Positions 21,281 through 32,926 of a DNA stretch of 64,000 bases are shown piece after piece; the stretch's first letter is position 1; each line of letters opens with the position of its first letter. The notes below the pieces were generated by a model. It made no database searches and was not told the origin of the DNA. It saw only the letters and a program-made list of their open reading frames with translations. A program made the translations under genes and the position numbers. Source of the DNA: Taudactylus pleione. Lineage: Eukaryota > Chordata > Amphibia > Anura > Myobatrachidae. The DNA lies in the NCBI GenBank assembly GCA_031769625.1, contig JAUIMM010000178.1, positions 29,778,001 through 29,842,000 of the forward strand, read 5' to 3'.

Positions 21281-22213
21281 AGCGATCTCCACACCGATAA
21301 TACCGGAATTCTGTTAAAAGAGTACGCATCAGTACAAAACCAAACACGGCTTATTTAGCATGTATAAAACCTTAGTTACCAAATAATCTTTATTTCACAG
21401 CATTTATACTAAATGAACGAACTTAAATCTTATCCCTTAAAGCTTATGGAACCTTGTATATGGATATGTAATGTGTGAGTATGCGGGGTTTGATATAAAG
21501 ACGCTAGTTAACTTGGGACAGAGGCGTGCGCATAAAGCTAATGAAAAGCGTTTTCATATAGGATCTTATGCATTCGCTAATATGCGATTAGTTACCAGCG
21601 CAATTGTGCGTATTACTGTGTGTATGAGAAATGGTGCACTTAAATCTCACTTAAGTGAACACCTAGCAGTGTGGAATGCTGAGCCTTATAGTTCCACACA
21701 CCCCCCTCTCTCAGCAGCCCCCACCCTTCCCAGGCTCAAAAAGTAAAATCCTTTGTTCTCCCAGACTCTTGTGTGAATGCAAATTAGCCCAGCTACAAGA
21801 CCCAAACCTAAGATAACACTCTTGGCTTTGAAGGTATTTTATTGCAGGAAGCCTGCTAATGTAAGGTGTGTATTTGAGCCGGGCCCCCTGGAGTGAGAGC
21901 AGACATTATCCAGGAAGCTTGTCTACACAGGCTAGTTGTCACGTGCCCATTTGCTCTGTTAATATACACTTTATCCAGAGCACCCAAATTACGTAAAGTC
22001 ATGAAATGGGCTTTTGGTGAATCGCCGTAACTTATGGCGATGGTCACAGATGCAATCGCATGATGCTAATAGTATTATCACCACATGTAGTTTATCTAAA
22101 ATGGTGCTTAGGCGGCCATTTGCAAAATGGCGTCTTGCGTCCAGTCGCAAGATGGTGTTGCTGCGATTCAATTTTAAACTGATCTTGTCTCAGCCAATAA
22201 TCCAGCTTCGACA
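21281..22213 (-). repeat. ERV LTR D, truncated and interrupted
   Basis: Positions 21281-21739 match LTR A from 14293 to about 14735, and 22108-22213 match the LTR 5' end (minus strand). Between them, 21740-22107 is unrelated DNA, presumably another insertion. The LTR ends at ...TTCGACA and is followed by GGTC, pairing with the flank of LTR A. Confidence 0.75.
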
Positions 22214-22429
22214 GGTCAGTTCAGATGTCAGCGATTCTACTTTCAGGTGATATGAAAGTCACCTAACACTGAAGCGATGACCGCTGAATCGGTAGTGGTT
22301 TTTTTTGTTTTTTTTGATGCGATACAAACATTAAATGAGGAATCACATTTTTATTTGCCATAAATTGGTGTAGATTAGGGCTTAAGATCCATCCCATCTC
22401 TGTTCGTTTGTTTGTTTGTTTTTTTGTGT

Positions 22430-23140
22430 ACTGTTTCAGCTATTGTCTGGTAATCACCGGACAATAACTACTAAGGGGACACATTGTTTCAAAGTGCCAA
22501 GACAGGGTGCTCCCATGTGTGTGTGGGTCAGTAAGGCGGAGATGGGCCACAATGTGCTTTTTCCCCCATCTATGGAAAGCTATTTTTTTTTCGCAGCACA
22601 GGGCAATACTGTGATCGCCAGACAATAAATGCCAATTGGGCCACATCATTTGAAAGAGGGGCTCTCCTCTTTAATATGTAGGTAACCCCACTTTAAAAAA
22701 ATAAATATGGGCGTGATAGGGCATGTAGAACCCTCTCCTTCCCATATACGAAAAAAGTCTGTTTTCCATAGCACAGAATAATATTATCTGGTGATCACCA
22801 GACAATAGCTACTAGTGGATCCCCCAATTTGAAAATGAATATTCCCTGCTTTCAAATATGAGTGCCCCCTTGGTTGCAGCTGTCATTATAGGTGGTGATA
22901 AGGGCACGTAGTGCCCTCCCTCCATATACGGTAAACATGCGTTTTCCATAGCGTGGGCTAACAATGCCCAGTGATCACAAGTGATTATTTGTAGCCAGGC
23001 TGGTCTTCCCCTATGCCTGGACTACATTATTTTTCTGTAGTGCAGTGGGTTAATGTCTGTTGATCAGCGTGATCACCAGACATTAACTTTTATGTGGGCA
23101 GACCGTTTGAAAGGGGGACTCCCCTCTTTCACTTGAGGGT
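22430..23140. repeat. Degenerate tandem repeat with GTGATCACCAGACAAT cores
   Basis: At least five imperfect copies of a block recur at spacings of roughly 130-170 bp. Each joins a TTTTCCATAGCAC-type segment, a GTGATCACCAGACAAT-type segment and a TTTGAAAG...CTCCTCTTTC segment. They look like decayed units of an old tandem array. Small ORFs here are not credible genes. Confidence 0.65.
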
Positions 23141-23602
23141 ACCGCTGGTTTTCTAGGTGCTGGGTTTGGGGAGTTAGATGGACTTAAAGTAACTCCTCCC
23201 CATTTTCATTCCCAAAATTACCAGCAGATGCTGGGGGTCCCCACCGGTCGTTAGGGCTGGTGGGGGACAGATTAGAAAGGGTTTCTTTGCTTCTCGCTGC
23301 AGAGGACGAGTGGGGCTCATCCTCCACAGTCTTACTGCATACCCGGAGGAAGTACAATGACACTGGTGAGTTGTTGTTTATTTTTTGCTGGATCAGTAAT
23401 TATTTCACCTATTTCGACAGACAGAAATTCTGAATGCATTACCTGTTGGAGGTACTAATTACATGTAATCTTCACATTATATGGTCTAATTCCAATGTGC
23501 CAGTAGTCTTTTCAAATGCATTTTGGACAAGTTTTTCTGAAAGTGTAGGTTATATCAGTCTAATAGTGAAAATACTGCAAGCAAGTGATGTAAATATATT
23601 TT
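23141..23602. other. Unassigned DNA
   Basis: No gene or clear repeat border is visible. Confidence 0.35.
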
Positions 23603-25117
23603 AACCACTTACCTAGCATGGTCATATGGGATGTGACCGTGGCCAGCTGGGCTTTCATTGACACAGTCACATCCTATGCGACCATTTCTGCTGCTACGTC
23701 CCCCCAGTAATTTCAGAGGAGCTCAGTTCTGCACGTGTGCAGAACAGGTGTCCACGTCTCGTTCAGCCCCCATGCAGTCATTTCACAGTGACCGCCACCA
23801 TCACTACCAAAATCGAGCCTCAGAATGCTGTGCGAACGGTGATCTGGGAGGCATGCCTCGACAACTAAAAGTGCAAAAAGGGTTACTTAATTCCTCTCCG
23901 AGCACTGAGGCTAATCTCTGCAAGTGTAGAGATCAGCTGCAGCAGGGGGGACTGATGATCATTCCCCCCTGGTACACGCTCTGCTTTAGGAGTAAGTTAC
24001 AATGCCAAGGGGGGATGGTAACAGAGGGTGACCCTTTGCCACTGGTAGGGAGGGTGAGCCTTTGCCACTGGAAATAAGTTTTATTTCCTATTGGAAAATA
24101 CCCTAACAAAATACTTTGTTGAGTGAGGTTGGATTATGAAACAAACAAAAAAAACTTTATTTTTCTGAATCGTGCAAACAATGTTTTTTGATGTTTAAAT
24201 ATGAATGTGTTTTTCTTTTTACTTCACCTTTGATGTGCATCTTAGTGACAAACATCTATTTAACCACTTACCTGGCATGGTCAGATGGGATGCGACCACG
24301 GTCAGCTGGGCTATCGCTGACACAGTCGCATCCAATGCAATTATTTCTGTTGCTACGTCCCCCGATGATTTCAGAGGAGATCCGTTTTGCACGGATCTCC
24401 TCATTCTCTTCTGACCCCCAGGCAGTGATGTCACTTTCTGTACCTGCCAACATCACTGCTGAAATCGCACCTCAAAATGCCATGAAAACAACACTCTGGG
24501 ACACGTGTCAAGATGTACAATTGCAAAGAGGGGAACTTGGATCCCCTCCAAGCACTGTAGGCTGATCTCTGCAAGTGCGAAGATCAGCTGCAGTAGGGGA
24601 GTCTGATGCTCAGTACTCCTTGACACACGATACGCTGCGCTCTGCTTTAGGAGAGAGGGGCAATGCCAAGGGAGAGGGCCATTGCTTGGGGTGGTGGGGG
24701 CTGGAGCTGTAACAAAGGGTGATACTTTGCCACAGGAGTGGAGAGTGTAGTGGGGCCTATGGACACTGGTGGTCACTGTGATCTTTCACACTAAGGCGAT
24801 GGGGAGTAATGCCACTGGGGATCTTTTGCTGCTGGGGAAGTTATTGACACTGGAGGACGGGAGCTATAGGTGGACGTCTATGGACACTAGATATATATAT
24901 ATTTTTTCTATAAAATATTTAAATATTTTGTAAACTTATTTAAATATTTAAAATAAACAATTTCAGGGCAATTTTTTTTAAGTTAAGTTGCTTTTAATTG
25001 CACAATGTGATAATGAAAAAAAATAATGACAATTGTGGATGTTTTTGAAGACAATTACTTTATGCAGTAGTTTAAAAAAAATGGTAGCTGGGGGGACGCG
25101 CTGAACGGAGGGAGGGG

Positions 25118-25189
25118 CAGATGTGTGTGAGTGTGTATATCTGTGTGTGTGTATGTATATATATAATATATATATATTATATGAATACA

Positions 25190-25232
<43 letters not shown>
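25118..25232. repeat. TG/TA microsatellite
   Basis: TGTGTG tracts pass into a pure (TA)n run ending at about 25232. Confidence 0.9.
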
Positions 25233-25236
<4 letters not shown>

Positions 25237-25237
25237 C

Positions 25238-25622
25238 GTGTTGGGTATGAAATACCGGTGGCTGGATTAAGATCCCGACAGGGGTGGTAAGTATGCTCTC
25301 CCTACCCCTAACCCTTCCTTAGTGGTGACTAATCCTAATCTCCCCCCAGGTGGTACCTAACCATAACCCCGCTTCTCACACCCTAAACCTAACCCTCCCA
25401 GGGGGCTGCCTAACCCTGATCTCCTCAAAGGATTACTTAACCTAGCCCACCACCTCCACGGCTAAGACCTAACAAGCCCCGCTTACCTTGGTCTGGGATG
25501 CCAGCTGTCGGGATTTCGGCGTTGGGCTAAAGATATGTGTCGGGATTTCGACGCCTATCTTTTGTCCCATGTCGGGGTTCCGACTGCCGGCATTCTGGCC
25601 GCCGGTAATATAACTACATCCC
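25238..25622. mobile_element. MITE with TGGGTATGAAATACCGG-like termini
   Basis: The left end reads TGGGTATGAAATACCGGTGG followed by GATCCCGACAGG. The right end, reversed, reads TGGGATGTAGTTATATTACC followed by GGCGGCCAGAATGCC. The internal part carries repeated CCTAACCCT and GTCGGGATTTCG blocks. Confidence 0.6.
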
Positions 25623-26057
25623 ATATTATACATACACATTTATGCACACACTGCCCGATTCACTGTGGCCAGCAGCTGCTGTTTCTAGTACAGATTCCGC
25701 TGTGCAGAAGCTGGAAGGAGGGGATGGGTGTGACACCGGCTGCCTGATCATTGCTGGCCACAGTGTTCAGGACACAGCAGCAGCCAAGGCTACTGTTTCA
25801 GTCATGGATGCCCTGCAGCCGCACCAGGAGGAGGGTTCAGGCGGGTGCCTGATCCACAGTGATTGGGACACACTGGAGGGGAAGCCACGGGTGCAGGGGT
25901 GCCAGCAGTTTCCTCTTATATATGCGGCTGCTGGAAGTTTAGCTTACGGCAGCAGCCTAGTGGGCGTTTCTGACTGGTCGCAACAGATGTGACCATGTCA
26001 GGGAAAGTCCAGTCTGGCATGGTCGCATAAGATGCGACCACGATAGACAAGCGGTCA

Positions 26058-27792
26058 AATGTGATTTTTACATTTTTGTTAAAAAAAATTTATTGAATCC
26101 AGTTTAAATAGCTCTTATTTACATAATTTGCTATAAAAAAAAATCTACGATTTTGAGGAACATATTAACCAGTTAAATTGTTAAGAAGACTGCATACAAA
26201 ACTGAATACCAGTGCTACTATAACCCTAACTTACTTATAAGATGTTTACTGCATAAGTTTGTTGGAGGAATTGTGGCCACAGGATTTTTTTTGTTTCGTA
26301 TACAGATGTGTCCTCATACACCTAGCAATACACCATGCAATGTGAGATGCCTGGCTCGAGTGAGCTGCGCTGAGTCGTGTAGAATCCTTTTCTCTCAAAT
26401 GTGCGTCTTAGTCGCAATGCAACAAAACCACTTCACGAGACTGCACTGATTAATTCGATATGAGACACTCGGTTATCTGTGTGCCACTGAGGCTGGAAAA
26501 AGACGCTTTGCTCAAGCAGAGTTCCGCAGTACCTGGCGCACTGAGAAAGGCTGTTTGGCATGACTTGCGACAATAGTGCATGAAGACACATCCATATGAT
26601 GAACCTGCTCAAAGATCTCAATTGTGAAATAAGGATGTCTGACTCCTTATTTCCTTGTTGAAATTCCAATACAGTTTTCCTTCTGTTATCCTCCTCAAAA
26701 TGTAAACAAGCACCCTATAAATATGGCTTCTCTATCTTGGCAGCATCAAGCTCATCCATAGTCGGACATCAGAAAAAAATAGATCCTCCCCCTGTATCAT
26801 TACTTAAAAATTGGACTGAATACCTTGGATTCTTCGAGAAAGATCGACTCCGTTTTTATAAATACTGATCATTAGGCTTCTATATAACTTTGCATGTCCG
26901 TACCCTGTTCACTTTAATGCTGATAGACATTATAAATTAAGTCTGTCTTAGTGTAGAGCATCTAAACTCCTTTTTTCTTTTACTCATTTTTCTCTCTCCC
27001 CTTACCCCACCACCTATTTTATTTCATTATACATTGTAAGTGTATGATCATTGCTGATATTAACTAAAATTGTTGTAAAGTTATACAATTAGTAACTCGT
27101 TTCTGTTGAACACTCTATGATATAAAAAAAGTGTAGTCCTATGTAAATACACTTTATTATACTTAGTGGGCTTTGAAAATACAATACAGAGTTTGAAAAT
27201 CAAATTATAAATCTACAGTAACGTCAAGTGTTACCCACAAGCTAAAAGCCCAAGCTTTTCAATTGGGGTATCCAGCATGTATTTAAATAGTAGAAGCTTT
27301 GCTGAAAAATATATAGAAAAAAAATAATTGAGAAGCACCCTTAGTAAACAGGATACAACGGTACTGGGATTTGAATTCCATTGTTGCTATCTACTTAGTA
27401 TTTTTTTTATAAAGAAACTGCAAATGTGTATAGAACAATTCAGCCAAAAGAGAGAATGGATCCAACTATGGAAATTCAAATATAGTGCCACATAAATAAT
27501 AAGGACCTATTGTAGGCACCATGTAAACATCTCACTAGATCATACATAAGTTACCATGTACCATTTGACAGAGAGTTAGAAGTTTCTGTTGCAATTGTCC
27601 ATTGTTGAAGCAGTAGCATCCCATCTTCATGAGTAGACTTGGACACTGACTCTCTTCCACCATATTTGTCTGTAATTAGAAAGTGTCTTACGATATACAG
27701 AGGCTTTGTCAGAAACGACAATCATGTTGCAGTATATTGATATGGTATTTATTACGCTTTGTTCTTGTTAATGTAATCCCTTTTCTCTGCAG
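26058..27792. other. Intronic DNA
   Basis: No gene is supported. A segment at 26280-26620 (TGTGTCCTCATACA, GCAATACACCATGCA) shares short phrases with 35940-36010 and 44760-44840 and may be an old dispersed repeat. The interval ends in the TTTTCTCTGCAG acceptor. Confidence 0.4.
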
Positions 27793-27991
27793 GTGAAAGC
27801 AATAATGCCAGGACAGCGTCGCTGAGCTCAGAAGAGATTTGCGTTTCTGTGTGCATGCCCGATCAGTGTTCCTTAGTCACGCCATGCCTTTTGTCAGCAG
27901 TATGTGGCTTACTGGAGAATCTTATTATAATAAACCCAGAAGACACTCTAAATGCATTGTCAGAGAACCATTTGCTGACAGATATGGCGAG
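27793..27991 (+). CDS. rttn: Probable rotatin exon b
   Basis: Flanked by TCTCTGCAG and GTACTC. It opens with two bases that complete the glycine codon from exon a and encodes ESNNARTASLSSEEICVSVC, then a helical stretch with LLSAVCGLLENLIIINPED and ALSENHLLTDMA. It ends with two bases of a codon completed by exon c. The alternation of leucines is what armadillo/HEAT-like repeats show. The phase match on both sides is strong support that this is a real exon. It lies 14.4 kb after exon a, and most of that intron is ERV and repeats. Confidence 0.7.
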
Positions 27992-28928
27992 GTACTCATT
28001 TCCCAATATAGGGAACAAATACTGTTGAAATATTTTTCAAATGTATGCTTTTATAGTAGATTTGAATTTACAAAATTAATGTTTTATTTACTTTGTTTAG
28101 TACAAAATGCCGGTTGATATAGTTACTCTATTTGCTGTCATATCTCTTTTTATCTGCTAAAATATCTAAAACTGCAGTTTCAAAGTCTCGTAATTTAAAT
28201 GACTTTTTAGTTGTATTTTGCCAGAAGATCGAAGTATTAATGTATCTCTGTCACTGTACAGTGTACCGTGATGAAATGAGGGTAAAACCATGCATAGATA
28301 TGAGGAACATCTCTACAAGCACTTTTTTGCTCATTATTTGCATCCATATCTCTGCCAATATTTTTTGACACCTTTTTGAATGTGTTTCAGAGTTTGGTGC
28401 AAATTATAGCTCTAGATTCTCAGGATGTGATAAATTTGCTCCACTGTTGAAGTAATACTGGAACATCATTTGCGTACACACTACTGGTGGCACATGTAGT
28501 GTAACCTTTCCAGTTCTTACTTACAAGTGGAAATATGCAAATTGGGCATGTTTTTCAAAAGTGGCATAAATCTAATGCTAACTAGAAAGATACAGTAAAA
28601 CATAAATCCATAGCTAAATGCACTGCTGAAAACAAACACATATATTCGCTGATGTTAAGAGCATAATCTCTATTTGTTTGCTTCTTATTTATTATTCATG
28701 TTATTGCTTAATATGAAATTTATCTGAAGCACAAATGTGCATATGTCAATATGTTTTTATTGCATGACAAAGAGCTGAATAATATATAGCCAACTGGAAC
28801 GATGGAGCCCAGGGCAGCTATTCTTGAATATTTTAGTGTATCCCTGCTGCATCTGCTCTGTAATGTAATCTGACCGTGTAAAAAAAAAAAAAAGCTGCTG
28901 ATTTTCATTTGTGTCTTCTCATTTATAG
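27992..28928. other. Intron, no recognised content
   Basis: AT-rich intron sequence ending in CATTTATAG. A poly-A run lies at 28880-28893. Confidence 0.4.
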
Positions 28929-29019
28929 TCTCATAAAGCCTGCTGTGCTAGAAAGATGCTTTTCTGATCTGAAGACTTCACTCACGCCTGAAGGTCGTGC
29001 AGGAAATGTAAAGTCACAG
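28929..29019 (+). CDS. rttn: Probable rotatin exon c
   Basis: A 91-bp exon between TTCTCATTTATAG and GTTCGC. After one base that completes the split serine codon it encodes LIKPAVLERCFSDLKTSLTP followed by EGRAGNVKSQ and ends in phase 0. Other frames are open nearby, but only this one joins exons b and d without a shift. Confidence 0.7.
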
Positions 29020-29375
29020 GTTCGCTTCCCTTTATGCACATTGTTAAACGCCATTAGTGTGCAAGGTGGAATTGTTTATTGCTCATTCTTTCCTCTTACA
29101 GAAGTGCCCTTGCCGAAGTGAAACTAGTGATATTACCACTATTCTGTACATAACCCTTCACCATACTGCATTTTAAATGCCTGTTTTCTAAACTGTGAAG
29201 TCCAGCAATCAAGGACATTATAGGTTAACCTAGATGAACTCACCTTTTCTGTATTTTACTTGGAGTGCCATGCTTTCTACAAAAGACTTAAAGAATAAAA
29301 ATAACCATTCCCCATTACAAGTTGATATAATTGGTGTAATTATATTAGAATTACCTATTTAAGCTGAACTCTTAT

Positions 29376-29667
29376 GGAGCATACACACGGTCAGATTTGT
29401 CAGATGAACGATTGAACGATTTTACCAAAGTTTTGAACGATTGAACGATTTTTGACTGCATTAAAATGAATGGAATCGTCCAAGTCTGACTGCAAACACA
29501 TCAGATGTCAGATATCATTATCTGACAAACGGGAACGCGCATCGTTCATCGTCCATCGTTCAGGCATGTCAGATATGTCAGATTTTCCTTCAGATACGAA
29601 AGACTGAACGATTTTTAAATCGTTATCGTTCAGATCTGAAGGAAAAATCTGACCGTGTGTATGCACC
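29376..29667. mobile_element. MITE with GCATACACACGGTCAGATTT termini
   Basis: The two ends are inverted copies of GCATACACACGGTCAGATTT. The interior is full of GAACGATT repeats on both strands. It is noncoding and about 290 bp. Confidence 0.8.
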
Positions 29668-29905
29668 AATATTTAACATTGTCACGCTGTTTTTTCCTTG
29701 GCATCAGTGATCAGCCTGAAATTGATTTGTCTCTGTTTCTTGAACTAGCCATATACATGATGAATTGGGTGTTAACTTATAGTAAAGTGGACTTAAAGTG
29801 GTGGGCATGTGGGCCTCGTCTAACCACCACTAATAATTAAAATATGTTTGGATTTGAATTCTAACATTTAGTTGGTCAGTGATTGCAATGACTGACCACA
29901 CTAAA

Positions 29906-30218
29906 ACTGCATACACACGTAAAGATTTTCTGTTCAACCATCCAACTAGTTGATTGGTTGGAATGAAAATCTGGTAACGTATGGGAGTACATGATGATGA
30001 GCAATTTGCTCCTAAATGCCAGAAAACAGATGAAAATGGTCGTCAGACAAGTTTGTTACATGTTTGATCTACACAATTTGTTCAAACAACAGTCCATTTT
30101 CCGGCGTTTGGGAGCAAATTGCTGATTGTCATTTACTCTCATACGTTACCAGATTTTCTTTCCAACCAATTAACTATTTGGATGGTTGGACAGAAAATCT
30201 TTGTGTGTGTACCCAGCA
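29906..30218. mobile_element. Palindromic MITE with CATACACAC...AAAGATTTTCTG termini
   Basis: The element is almost a full palindrome. ACAGAAAATCTTT and its reverse lie near the ends, and ATCCAACTAGTTGATTGGTTGG matches CCAACCAATTAACTATTTGGAT. Inner arms pair GAGCAATTTGCTCC with GGAGCAAATTGCTG. Short related flanks (GTTTGGATTTGA at 29848 and 30224) surround it. Confidence 0.75.
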
Positions 30219-30533
30219 TTAGGTTTGGATTTGACTTCTTAATCTATCCTTTACATACCCATATACAGGATGTGGCCAAATTGGGTATATCTGCTCATTT
30301 AGTGGTGTAGATGCTAACCGTGTTTAGTCATTTTAAAAGTCAAAGTTAAGTGTATTATTAGCTTGATTCTGAATGAAGTGGAATATTTCCTGAGCCTAAA
30401 AAAAGCTTTTTAGGTGTTTTACTTCAGACCCCTTGAAACTTAAAAAGGACAAACTAAACATCCTTTTTAGTTAGGATATTAAAGTGATCACTACAACAGC
30501 ACTGTACTTTTACTGTATACTGTATTTGTATTA

Positions 30534-30958
30534 CAGGTTGAGTCTCCCATATCCAAAATGCTTGGGACCAGGGGTATTTTGGATATCGGAATATTCCGTT
30601 GTTTGGAATAATTGCATACCATATTGAAATGTCTTAGGTATAGGGCCCAAATCTAACCACAGAATGCATTTATGATTCATATACACCTTATACACACAGC
30701 CAGCAGGTCATTTTATACAATATTTTCAATAATTTTGTGGCTCAAACAAAGTTTGTGTAGATACATGAAATTCATTTATATGTCATATACACCTTATACA
30801 AACAGCCTATAGGTCATTTTATACTTTATTTTTAATAATTTTGTGCCTTAAACAAAGTTTGTGTACATTAAACCATCAAAAATCAAAGGTTTCACTATCT
30901 CAGTCATGCTAAAAATTTTCCGTATTTCGGAATATTTGGATATGGGAGACTCAACCTG
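30534..30958. mobile_element. Tigger-like nonautonomous DNA transposon
   Basis: Ends CAGGTTGAGTCTCCCATATC and its inverse are flanked by TA (30532-30533 and 30959-30960). The next segment (GCTTGGGACCAGGGGTATTT) resembles my recollection of Tigger-group (pogo/TcMar) termini in tetrapods. At 425 bp it has no transposase. An internal ACAAAGTTTGTGTA block is present twice. Confidence 0.75.
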
Positions 30959-31047
30959 TATTGTTTTACTACTTCCATCATATTATTTATCACTTTCCCC
31001 ATGTGTACTACTTGCTGTTTTACATATTAGTCTGTTTTATTATGTAG

Positions 31048-31201
31048 GTGCTGGTTCTGCTTCAGTACCTGTCTTCATTGTCCAGATTTCTGCAGTCATG
31101 CCTGCTTGTAAAGGCTAGCTTATTGGTCGAGGGAGAACTGATTAGGCAACTACTGGCAACTTTATCTTCACTGCTCTTTATACAACATAGGAAAACTTCA
31201 G
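31048..31201 (+). CDS. rttn: Probable rotatin exon d
   Basis: Flanked by TTTTATTATGTAG and GTATGT. It opens in phase 0 and encodes VLVLLQYLSSLSRFLQSCLL, then VKASLLVEGELIRQLLATLS and SLLFIQHRKTS, ending in phase 1. This is strongly helical and leucine-rich, like paired helices of an armadillo or HEAT unit. A competing plus-strand frame over the same bases is closed shortly after and does not fit neighbouring exons. Confidence 0.75.
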
Positions 31202-31309
31202 GTATGTGATGTCTGCTTATTGTGCTTTTATTTGTTTTACAAAGCAACTAATGATCTTGGCGCTTATTGAAAAAATGTATCAGATATTGCTCTATTGATA
31301 CAGAAATAG

Positions 31310-32270
31310 TAATAGTAAATCTATTGACTTATAGCGGCAAGTCTTAAAACATGGGATTTGTGAATACCCATAAAACACACAAAATTCTATTGAACTACAG
31401 ACTGCGCTAATACAACTAGTTATTGTGAGATAGCAAAATCCATACACATGTATAGAACAGTCACTGCTCCGTTAGCTAAAAAATATACAACATTTTATTA
31501 ATTCATTATAAGTCAAACTTTTAGAGATCTATATCTCTCATATTATACATAAAAAATCTTTTTGTATTTACTAAATCAACAGTACAGTAATATTATATGC
31601 TAACAGCACTGTTTGAGAGGTCTTTTGTGTGTGCACACATCACTTAGTTTGGACAAATGGATCAGGTGGATAATTGGCTCCAATAATAAATTGACTGGTC
31701 CAGTTAAAGTTCCATATTTATATCCAAAAGTATCAGTAATAATTGACAAGCCAGGTGGGCTTAGTAATGTGGATACAATGTACCTGCGAGTGGCCGTTAG
31801 CAGCTATACCATGCACAGTGGTGAGGTGTTTGATGAGTGAGTCTTCCCGTGTTGTATAAGCGGCCCCCGGAGCTGGGCTGACGTTGCATCAGCAAACACT
31901 CTGTCTCCCCTGCTCGTCTGCTGGACACGCTGTGAACGCTAAACTGGAGCCTTTGTAGAATCACCTCCGTTTGATGCTGCTGTACAGAGAAGTAGCCGCT
32001 TAGTGCAGTGGAGAATATACATCCAAAAAGGGCTGGCCACATGAAGCGGGTGCTTGCAAATCGGGGGGTCCACTGATGCGTTTCGCCCCTTTAAAATGGG
32101 GGCTTTTTCAAAGAGTAGCTATCCCATATGACTGTTTTATACATGTGTATGGATTCTGCTATCTCACAGTAACTAGTCGTATTAACTCAGTCTGTAGTTC
32201 AATAGAACTTTTATTTGTTTGCCAATCAATAATAAATGCAAGTCAATATGTCTTATATCTTTAAAGAAAA
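31310..32270. mobile_element. Hairpin repeat, probably Penelope-derived
   Basis: A segment at 31385-31465 and another at 32129-32213 are inverted copies, about 85-90 percent alike (for example ACATGTGTATGGATT and GAGATAGCA). Between them lies a hammerhead-like core. The arrangement parallels the insertion at 19940-20783. Outer borders are approximate. Confidence 0.55.
32066..32118 (-). ncRNA. Hammerhead-ribozyme-like core 2
   Basis: The minus strand reads TTTGAAAAAGCCCCC, a loop, then GGGGCGAAACGCATC. A 5-bp stem II precedes the GAAAC box 2, and box 1 (TTGAAAA) has lost two consensus positions. It is best read as a decayed hammerhead of a Penelope-like element. Confidence 0.4.
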
Positions 32271-32439
32271 CACCATGCTTTAGTGCAGTGGTCTCCAACC
32301 TTAATTTTAGGTGGGAGCTACTTGAGAAAAATTAGATGTCTTGAAAGCCACGTTTTTTTTTTCTTTTTAAAGCTAAAATCTGGCTAATAACTAAGTTTGT
32401 CATAGAAAAACAACAATGCATTAATACAGTGATAAAGCT

Positions 32440-32575
32440 ATTAAGCTTTGGATGGAGATAGAGTGAACAGAGATAAAGTTCCAGCCAATCAGCTCCTAAC
32501 TGCGATTTTACAAACACAGCATGTGACGTGCCATTTGGGAGCTGATTGGCTGGCTTTATCTCCATTCACTATGGT
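32440..32575. mobile_element. Short hairpin MITE
   Basis: The left arm GGAGATAGAGTGA, then GATAAAGTTCCAGCCAATCA, pairs with the right arm TGATTGGCTGGCTTTATCTC. It is related to the element at 44985-45135, sharing AGCTCCTAACTG and GATTGGCTGG. Confidence 0.65.
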
Positions 32576-32579
32576 TCTA

Positions 32580-32795
32580 CTCCCCTTTTCAAAGTGCCCA
32601 TTCTGTACCTCTAATGCCTGTTGAAAGCTGTCAGGGGGGGCAGGGTGCTGCTGGATAGATTATGCGGGTGAAACAGTGGATGTCCTGGTCCCACACCCCC
32701 TTTTCAAAGTCCCCAATCTGTACCTGTTGAGAGTTGGCAGTGGGGAGCAGGGTGCTGTTGGATGTATTATGGCTGCAGGCAGGACAGTGGATGGC
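32580..32795. repeat. Diverged direct duplication of about 110 bp
   Basis: CCCCTTTTCAAAGT, AATCTGTACCT and GCAGGGTGCTG, then GACAGTGGATG-type segments, recur in the same order twice. The two copies differ by substitutions and short indels. Confidence 0.65.
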
Positions 32796-32796
32796 C

Positions 32797-32926
32797 TGGT
32801 CAGCGCTGATATAAAGCACATTGTCAGCTCTGCTCTAAAGCACACTGTCAGCGCTGATCGAAAACACAATCAGCGCTGATCGAAAACACACGGTCAGCGC
32901 TGGTCTTAACTTTGTCAGCGCTGCTA
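32797..32926. repeat. Minisatellite with GTCAGCGCTGAT unit
   Basis: Five to six units of roughly 20-27 bp carry GTCAGCGCTG followed by a variable AAAGCACA or GAAAACACA part. Confidence 0.7.

Larger units (their letters stand above)
13713..22213 (-). mobile_element. Rearranged class I endogenous retrovirus with three LTR copies
   Basis: The provirus reads on the minus strand. Order along that strand: truncated LTR (22213-21281), a short 3' internal segment with polypurine tract (21280-21048), a full LTR (21047-19056), primer-binding-like site and leader, gag-like gene, fused pol remnants, env transmembrane remnant, polypurine tract and final LTR (14845-13713). The whole block is flanked by GGTC at 13709-13712 and 22214-22217, consistent with one integration followed by LTR-LTR recombination and deletion. 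The class I (gamma/epsilon-like) call comes from the tRNA-Pro-like primer site, the PPPY motif and single CCHC box in gag, and the integrase C-terminal pattern. It is defective. Confidence 0.85.
23603..26057. mobile_element. Repeat family with TTTAACCACTTACCTGGCATGGTC termini, nested copies
   Basis: Two left-type ends occur at about 23603 and 24262 (AACCACTTACCT, then GCATGGTCA, then GGGATG). A right-type end occurs at 25985-26057 (GTCTGGCATGGTCGCAT, then GACAAGCGGTCAAA), which is the inverted form. Another right end lies at 48400-48522. The termini suggest a nonautonomous DNA transposon duplicating TTAA. The interior contains a microsatellite and a separate MITE. No transposase is recognised. 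Confidence 0.55.

Noticed and set aside
25642..25992. 116-residue ORF on the plus strand
   Set aside because: It lies in the 3' part of a noncoding repeat family that recurs at 48400-48522.
32660..32879. Cysteine/serine-rich ORFs around 32.7 kb
   Set aside because: They overlap a direct duplication and a minisatellite and have no conserved motif.
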